This document shows positions 58,453 through 64,000 of a stretch of DNA of 64,000 bases, piece by piece. The translations under genes and the position numbers were made by a program. Under the pieces are notes generated by a model. It did no database searches and was not told the origin of the DNA. It worked only from the letters and a program-made list of their open reading frames with translations. The stretch is from contig NC_033633.1 of NCBI RefSeq assembly GCF_001540865.1, forward strand, positions 5,640,046 through 5,704,045, written 5' to 3'. Every line of letters begins with the position of its first letter. Position 1 is the first letter of the stretch. The DNA is from Ananas comosus. Its lineage: Eukaryota > Streptophyta > Magnoliopsida > Poales > Bromeliaceae.

Positions 58453-59696
58453 TTGTCTGCATCATTGGCTGACGAAGCTTGATATCTACTATTCTTGCCG
58501 GAAGCTTCAATCTCCTCCTTTATTCTAGGTTTCTGAGTGCATGCAATCAATTTGTCATCGTTTGTTAGAGACATAACTGGAGCAGCATTTTGGGAAGATG
58601 CACTTCTAATTTCAACTGGTAACTCATTCTCACAAACACCTAACAAAGTTTTATTTGGGAATCCATCTTCATTTATTGTCCTGGAGTTGTATTCCCTTTT
58701 TTCTTCTTTAGTACTTCGATTTTCACCAGGCTTAATTAACAAGGTCCTGTGAGTAGATCCTTCAAACACTTCTGCAGCAAATGCATGACCTGTTTGCCAC
58801 TGATCTAACATGCTATTTTCAGTTAAAGCCCCAAGTTCACTGGAAGTGGGCAGCATACCCATAACTTTCTCTGCTTTAGCACCAGAAGCCGTTAAGGAAC
58901 TGTCTCCACTTGAAAGTGGTTTCTTTCTCCGTCTCCCTCGACCCCTTCACTGAGTTAATTCTTCCTTAGAAGTCACATCAATCCCATCAGGCGATGCTAA
59001 TAAAGCATCTGATGAAGCAACTCTCAAGAGAGAATAGCTTCGTTTACATTTCAATCTGATTGATACCACAATCATTCGAAGTCGATCAAATCTCCAATGT
59101 GTATTTTCTGCTTGAATATGATTTCTTTCTAGGTCGCCCTTCAGGCCTTTTTTGAGTTGATTTCTCACAATTTATATCTATTAAAGCATGCAATCCAGGT
59201 GCAGCTTCCCTCGAATCAACACTCAAAGGAAGTACACTATCCTCCAGAAAAACAGCTTGAAGTTTATTACATAGCAAATACTCCACTTTGCCATTCACAT
59301 CATCGATAATTGATGTTGGATACTTTCTAGGTCTTCCTCATGGTTGTTTTAAAAGAGGTTCCTTGGAATCATCAAAAGCCAGGATTGGTCTCTTTGTAGG
59401 TCTTCCTCTGGGTCTTGGCAGACTTGATCCACCTTCGCCACTTGAAGGATTTGGAATTGGTCTTCTCGTTGGTCTCCCTCTAGGCCTTGATGTGGTTAAT
59501 ACCTTCATAGTATTTAACGTATCTTGCTCTACTTCCCTAGCTAGTTCTTTTTAGGCTTGGCTCTACTTTTAGGCACTGCTGAATAAGGTTTGACGTCCTC
59601 ATTCAGATTTAAGAGACACCAGATCTGGATGGCACCTCTTCCAACGAAAGGGGAACCTATCTTGTGATGAGTAGAGGTAGGAGGGTGAACTTCTTC
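58453..59696 (-). pseudogene. Large AT-hook exon, 5' part (two TGA codons, frameshift)
   Basis: From its acceptor (TTCCTAG near 59696) it encodes GRGAIQIWCLLNLNEDVKPY, PKSRAKPKK, then AT-hooks at about 59480 (RPRGRPTRRP), 59410 (RPRGRPTKRP), 59330 (GRPRKYP), 59125 (EGRPRKK) and 58940 (RGRGRRRKK). The frame shifts near 59553. TGA stands at 59338-59340 and 58947-58949 just before GRPRK and RGRGR, where arginine is expected; both fit CGA-to-TGA. The downstream part (58862-58453) is open. AT-hooks bind the minor groove of AT-rich DNA. Confidence 0.8.
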
Positions 59697-59785
59697 TAGG
59701 AAGCAGGAAAGTGGTGCTATGTAGTTAAGATAGTGAACTTCTGCTAGGAAGCAGGAAAATGGTGCTATGTAGTTAAGCACAAAGC
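59690..59785. repeat. Tandem duplication (about 48 bp) of the exon's splice acceptor region
   Basis: Two copies of 'gaagcaggaaagtggtgcta' followed by 'tgtagttaag', each preceded by 'gtgaacttctnct'. On the minus strand each copy gives a pyrimidine tract ending in CTTCCTAG, so the acceptor of the AT-hook exon is present twice. Confidence 0.8.
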
Positions 59786-60188
59786 CAGAAAAGAAGATAA
59801 AGCAAGCAGTAGTTTACAATTTATAGTGGTCAAAGGCACAGTTTAGAATTGTCATTGTGGTTAGTCAGTTTGCATAAGAAATAGAAATCAAAAGGTTACT
59901 TATAGATCACGTCTGAATAATGATGTTAGAGGAACATCAATAAAATCATGATTTTGATGGCACTAGGCCACGTAAATGAAACTTTGAGAGGAGAACAAAC
60001 AAGTGCAGGCAGCAAGGTCATAAAATAATTCATGCTTCTGAAGAAAACCATAATTAGCTTCTTTCTTGCATATTTTTACATGAATAATCATCAAAAAAGG
60101 TATATAAACTCAGACATGGATATATAAGAAAAAACATTTGACTCTTCCGCAAATAGTCAAGTAGCACATAAATAAACTTAGAAGGCAC
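59786..60188. other. Intron of the AT-hook/WD40 gene
   Basis: Unique AT-rich sequence. No element is recognised. Confidence 0.6.
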
Positions 60189-60259
60189 CTCACAACTAAT
60201 ATTGGTGTCAGGCTTGTATTGGATCCTACAGCACCAGTCCAATGCTGAGATATGTCCGC
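60189..60259 (-). pseudogene. Upstream exon (GGHISALDWC...)
   Basis: 71 bp with acceptor CATGCAG and donor GTGCCT. It encodes GHISALDWCCRIQYKPDTNI, then SCE. This is a conserved block directly before the 'HPP...HK-G' segment of the next exon. Confidence 0.8.
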
Positions 60260-61925
60260 CTGCATGCAAAACAAAATCGCTGCCGCAAAGAGTTATCAGC
60301 TACAATGATGAGATATTCACAACTGAGTTCATACAGAGCACAAAGTGGAGCAACAATTTATTTATGAAATTCAAGAGGAATGGCGATATCAGAAGCAAAT
60401 AAACCAAATAAGTGATTAAAAGGAAAAGAAATTCTAACTCTTAATTGATTTACTAAAGAAATCAAAAGAAAGTCCCATTTCATTAGCAACTGTATTGGAA
60501 AATTCAGCCGAAATGCCAACGTATTTTGTCGCTATCAAGTATCAACCTATAATTCAAGTAAATTCAAGTCCTTTCTTGTATAAGATAGAATCAAAAGACC
60601 AACAAGCACTAGTTTCCAAATTGAATTGACTATCGGGGTATGACTTACTTCGAGTAAAAACTATAATCATGAACTCTCTGATTTTATTTCCCAAGGTGGA
60701 TGTTCTGATAGGTTATCCATTTTTCCCATATACGAGGGTAATAAAAACCAATTAAGAGAATTAGTTTAATTCCAATGGAAAATTCATGATTCATCGGTCA
60801 AAACAAGATAGAGGGACATAACATAGGCAGAAAAAAAATTGATTCATCAAATGTAACATCGACCGATCCTGTGATTCCGAATCAACAAATTCATTGTGCA
60901 ATTTTTGAGTTAAGTTCCAGTAATGAGAACTGTGTCATGTAACTTCATTCGACGATGAAATTCTATTTTAATTAATTTTGCAATAAAATAATTGGATTTG
61001 CAAGATCTAAGAGAATTGGAAGGAACTAAGAAAAGAGACCAAGAAGATAATGGTGAAGTAGAAAAAGAATGTATGGCTGAATATATCTACTATTTCGGAG
61101 AAGCGAGAGGCATGAATGAGACCAAATGCAGCCAGGGCAGGTCGGTGCATAATGCAGCCAGGGCAGGTTGTTGCATGTAAATCAGTAGAAAGTATCGCAA
61201 ACAAATATGGAACAAATCAAAAGATATAGAAGTAAAACAATAGGTAAAGATATCCTAAACAAAGAGTTAACAAAGAGCTGAAGATCTTCAATCAAAATAT
61301 AATAATAAAAAAAAGGTTTGGTAAAGGTTACATATGTTCCTCCACATGCATAATCGTGATGTCATACCTATAATAAACCTTTTCAAATCCTAAAATGAAT
61401 TTCGAATTTTCCATATGTAGGACCAAGTTTTATCTAAGATTTTGTAATACTGGATAAGCAGCTTGAAGGACCACATAAATCATCTGTGGATTTGCATAAT
61501 ATGTTCAAACTTATTGCTTCATGTTTTTAATTTGCTAGGCTAATTAACTGCAAATAGATCATGATTCAAATATTATGAATGTAGGAGAATCCACAGACTG
61601 CGATTTCAATATTAAGTTGCATAGCCCTAGATAGAGCACAAAGGCATGATCCATTCTGGCTATCGCAAAAAACTTAAGATTTAGCTCTATTTTGCCTAAT
61701 GTGTTACTGGTCAATATAATTTTCCCATTCTTGATGCACAACTCCATACACCATCATTTCAAGCTTTCTTACATTTCATAATGTAAGTTCCATATCCAAA
61801 ATATCAGCAACATGATATTCACAACAGACAAAGAAAAGGGAAAATTTAGAAAAGGACCCTGTAAATAAGAATTGATTGATAAATAAGAGAAGCTACATAA
61901 CGAATTTCAAAAGTATTAAAAGCAG
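60260..61925. other. AT-rich DNA upstream of the identified exons; no exon assigned
   Basis: Probably intron or 5' region of the AT-hook/WD40 gene. No domain-bearing frame was found. Short open frames on both strands are AT-rich noise. Confidence 0.4.
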
Positions 61926-62445
61926 TGATACACCAATAGTCCCACATCAGATAAGAATCGAATTGTCATTGGGTATACAAGAGAACTCCACCCTAATAAT
62001 AATAACTAGGCTTAAACATTTTAGGCCGGTGGTTTTGGCCCAACGAGTTATTATTACTAACGGGTCGGGTCGTTACATTTAGTATCAGAGCCGGTTCACC
62101 AGCCGGAAGTATGAGATGAGTCTTAGCTGAGCCAGGGTCGGAATGACAAACTAAACCAGGGTTGATAAATGACGGGCTAAGTCAGGGTCGAAATGACAAA
62201 GGCTAGCGAGACAAGTCTCACATCGCCTAGTAATTTTGGATTGTGTGTGTTTAGAGTTGACGAGAACGTCAGGGCCTAAAAGGGGGAAGTCTGTGACACC
62301 CTAATAGTCTCACACTGGATGTGAATGAAATTATCATTGGGTATATAAGAGAACTCCACTCTAGTAATAATAACTGGGCTTAAATATTTTGGGCTGGTGG
62401 TTTGAACCCAACGAATTATTATTAATAGTGGGCCGGGTCGTTACA
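61926..62445 (+). mobile_element. TRIM (terminal-repeat retrotransposon in miniature), 520 bp
   Basis: Two direct repeats of about 153 bp (61926-62077 and 62292-62445), each with 'tagtc..caca', 'cattgggtat', 'gagaactcca' and the end 'cgggtcgttaca', flank a 214-bp middle with no genes. TATCAGAGCCGGTTC right after the first repeat is a tRNA-Met primer-binding site, and 'aaaagggggaag' before the second is a polypurine tract. The target duplication is not clear. Confidence 0.9.
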
Positions 62446-64000
62446 TCTACTACAAAAAATTGAAATATAGAAGTATCTAAGGATCAAATTTTAAATTTTT
62501 CCACATCATCACCATATTTGGATAAACTAGCAACTTCAACGTTTAACTTGAGATTTTAGCAATTCAAAATAGTCGAATTTTGGGGAAAAAATTGTCTTAC
62601 TAATTCACCAAAATCAACACCTTTCATATGTAATTAGAGAATCCCATCATCTACTTTCATAATGCTGTATAATTTTAACAATTCGTCCATCCATTTCAAT
62701 CATATATAAGATAAATATTTTTATAAAATCATGACATTAAGCTTTAGAAACTTCAATTGCTTTAGATCATTTTTAACGGCAATGGTCACTAATTCACCAG
62801 TCTGATACAGTAATTTGATATAAATATGCAGCTAACAGTTGTACAGCTTGCAAAACAATTTGACATTCCACAAAGTGAACTATCCACTGATATTTTTAAT
62901 TGCATTGTCAGGGATCCGCTGTACAAATGTAGGAACCAATTTTACAAGAATCTACCTCTTACATGAGATTACAATTTCAAGTTTAAATAATAAAAAAATC
63001 TGACACATTTGAAGTGTCGAAGGTATATCCACTAACATCGACTTTTCCTACAGCATGTAGAGATCAAGGTCAAACTGGTTGCAGCACATCCGAATTTTGT
63101 TACCAGCCAAAACCTGCAATTTCCTATACCAGAAAAAAACATTAGAATTTTGATTGATGTTGCAAGCACTCTGTCACAAGGATGGATCTTTTACTAAATT
63201 TTTGGTTTCAGTTAAGAGAGCATGCTTGATTGGTTTCAATCCTTTCTTGTACCAGTGACTGACAAGATATCCTTCCAATCTTCTGACCTGAAAAACATTG
63301 GAAATGCATGTAACTGGAGTTTCTTACTTGTAATACTTCAGAAGATGTAGAAGTACGGGCATTCTAGACTTGCAATTTGGCAACATAATGATGTTTCCAG
63401 TAGCTACTAACATTCATCTTACCACAAACGAAGGCTTGTCCACAAAATAAAAAGGAGTGAAGTACATTACTAGATTACCATCCATGAACAAATGTTGCAT
63501 GTGAAGGATATGGAGTGGATGATGTAGAACTCCATCTTGGTATCAACTATTAGTTAGGAATAAATGGAAACAAGATCCATGAGTTTCATTCTAGCGGCAG
63601 GAATAAAGATATGCTTCACACTACAATATGCATTAGCAACCATGTTTGTCAAATGTTGGATACTAGTGGATAGCTGATAATTTTATTTAGCAAACAGTAG
63701 GTTTCAAAAAGTGCCGCACCTCATTTGAAATTTTACAGTTTTCTCAACAACAAAAGATTTCTCAATGGTGAATGCGACAGTTCAGTTCAGTAAAAGAAAT
63801 GAAAATTTGGAATTCACAAATAACAAAGAACAAATGCAATACAGTACCACAAAGAATTAAAAAACTAAGTTCAAAAATTTCAGGATCAACATTTCAATGA
63901 ATCAGAATTCCTAATACATGTCACCACAGGTGAATACTTGAGTACCTAGGCAGTCCTCTCAAAGCACTTAGTGTCCACGCGAACTGGCCATCTATTGTCT
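62446..64000. other. AT-rich region with possible but unidentified minus-strand exons
   Basis: Three minus-strand segments look coding and have plausible acceptors: about 63290-63190 (RRLEGYLVSHWYKKGLKPIK), about 63111-63046 (VLAGNKIRMCCNQFDLDLYM) and about 63950-63998 near a GTACTC donor. They may be 5' exons of the AT-hook/WD40 gene or the end of another gene. I do not recognise a family. The rest is AT-rich without features. Confidence 0.3.

Larger units (their letters stand above)
35376..60259 (-). pseudogene. AT-hook/WD40-repeat protein gene (At1g19485-like, TFIIIC subunit 2-related), disrupted
   Basis: Minus-strand exons with GT-AG borders assemble collinearly into one protein: 60189-60259, about 58448-59696 plus 55525-55797, 55289-55421, 54767-54806, 54455-54497, 43889-43954, 43715-43792, 43139-43311, 42124-42497 and about 35376-35510. 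Landmarks in order are GGHISALDWC, GRGAIQIWCLL, several AT-hooks (RPRGRPTKRP), GHNRRVAWDVKW, GNGILEV-WDIPLPG, VALWKFPSH, PLVCFTADSVP, LFVTAGHEGLKLWDVR, DPFLPLWDLNPAQRPV, WLVISFDDGTMRILSL, and IVAMQRERRN...GSERWLC. Plant proteins of this class are WD40/AT-hook nuclear factors related to TFIIIC110 (GTF3C2). Lesions are a solo LTR within the large exon, in-frame TGA codons at 59338 and 58947, frameshifts near 59553 and 42452, and a lost C-terminus. 5' exons above 60.3 kb are unresolved, as is one small exon between 43954 and 54455. Confidence 0.75.

Noticed and set aside
59288..59554. Plus-strand frame with repeated VGLPLGL residues
   Set aside because: It is the complement of the AT-hook array on the minus strand.

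Overview
The window is nuclear DNA of a flowering plant, probably a monocot, although the species cannot be fixed from the sequence. The evidence is a plant calmodulin-binding protein gene, an intron-rich host gene with AT-hook and WD40 segments, a FAR1-type Mutator-like element (MULE), a Tekay-type chromovirus, a plant LINE, a TRIM, and hAT, CACTA and (TA)n-associated MITEs. No bacterial, organellar, rRNA, tRNA or CRISPR features were seen. Single N characters at 15300, 24981, 53742 and 56856 mark collapsed assembly gaps, mostly at low-complexity sequence.

Layout. Positions 1-26663 are almost wholly nested transposable elements: LTR fragments and solo LTRs, two related 0.55-kb MITEs, and a MULE (about 12456-20903) with TIRs of about 1 kb. 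The MULE carries a decayed GRF zinc-finger/transmembrane ORF (+) and a decayed FAR1-type transposase (-). The only intact host gene is at 27454-29784 (-). It encodes a 776-residue plant calmodulin-binding protein. From 30 to 34.2 kb there are AT-rich spacer, a probable MITE and another solo LTR.

From about 35.4 kb to at least 60.3 kb a second host gene runs on the minus strand. It resembles plant AT-hook/WD40 proteins related to TFIIIC subunit 2 (At1g19485-like). It appears to be a pseudogene: a 2.65-kb solo LTR sits inside its largest coding exon, at least two CGA-type arginine codons read TGA, and at least two frameshifts are visible. A chromovirus fragment replaces its C-terminus. Its introns have grown by insertion of a LINE (about 35560-42118, itself carrying a hAT element that carries a solo LTR), a MITE holding a complete Tekay retrotransposon (45035-53341), and possibly a TRIM (61926-62445).

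Common themes. Nearly all the LTRs are solo LTRs, end in GGGGCGTGACA or a close variant, and can be placed to the base by target-site duplications (GGTTG, GCTCT, TATTC, GTGTA, TTTAA, ATTTA). Although otherwise dissimilar, they share a stem-loop module about 400-480 bp from the 3' end, and several carry arrays of ACCGGT-centred palindromes near the 5' end. These shared LTR modules, and the MULE with its convergent GRF ORF and (TA)n-flanked termini shared with the small MITEs, are the least ordinary content of the window.
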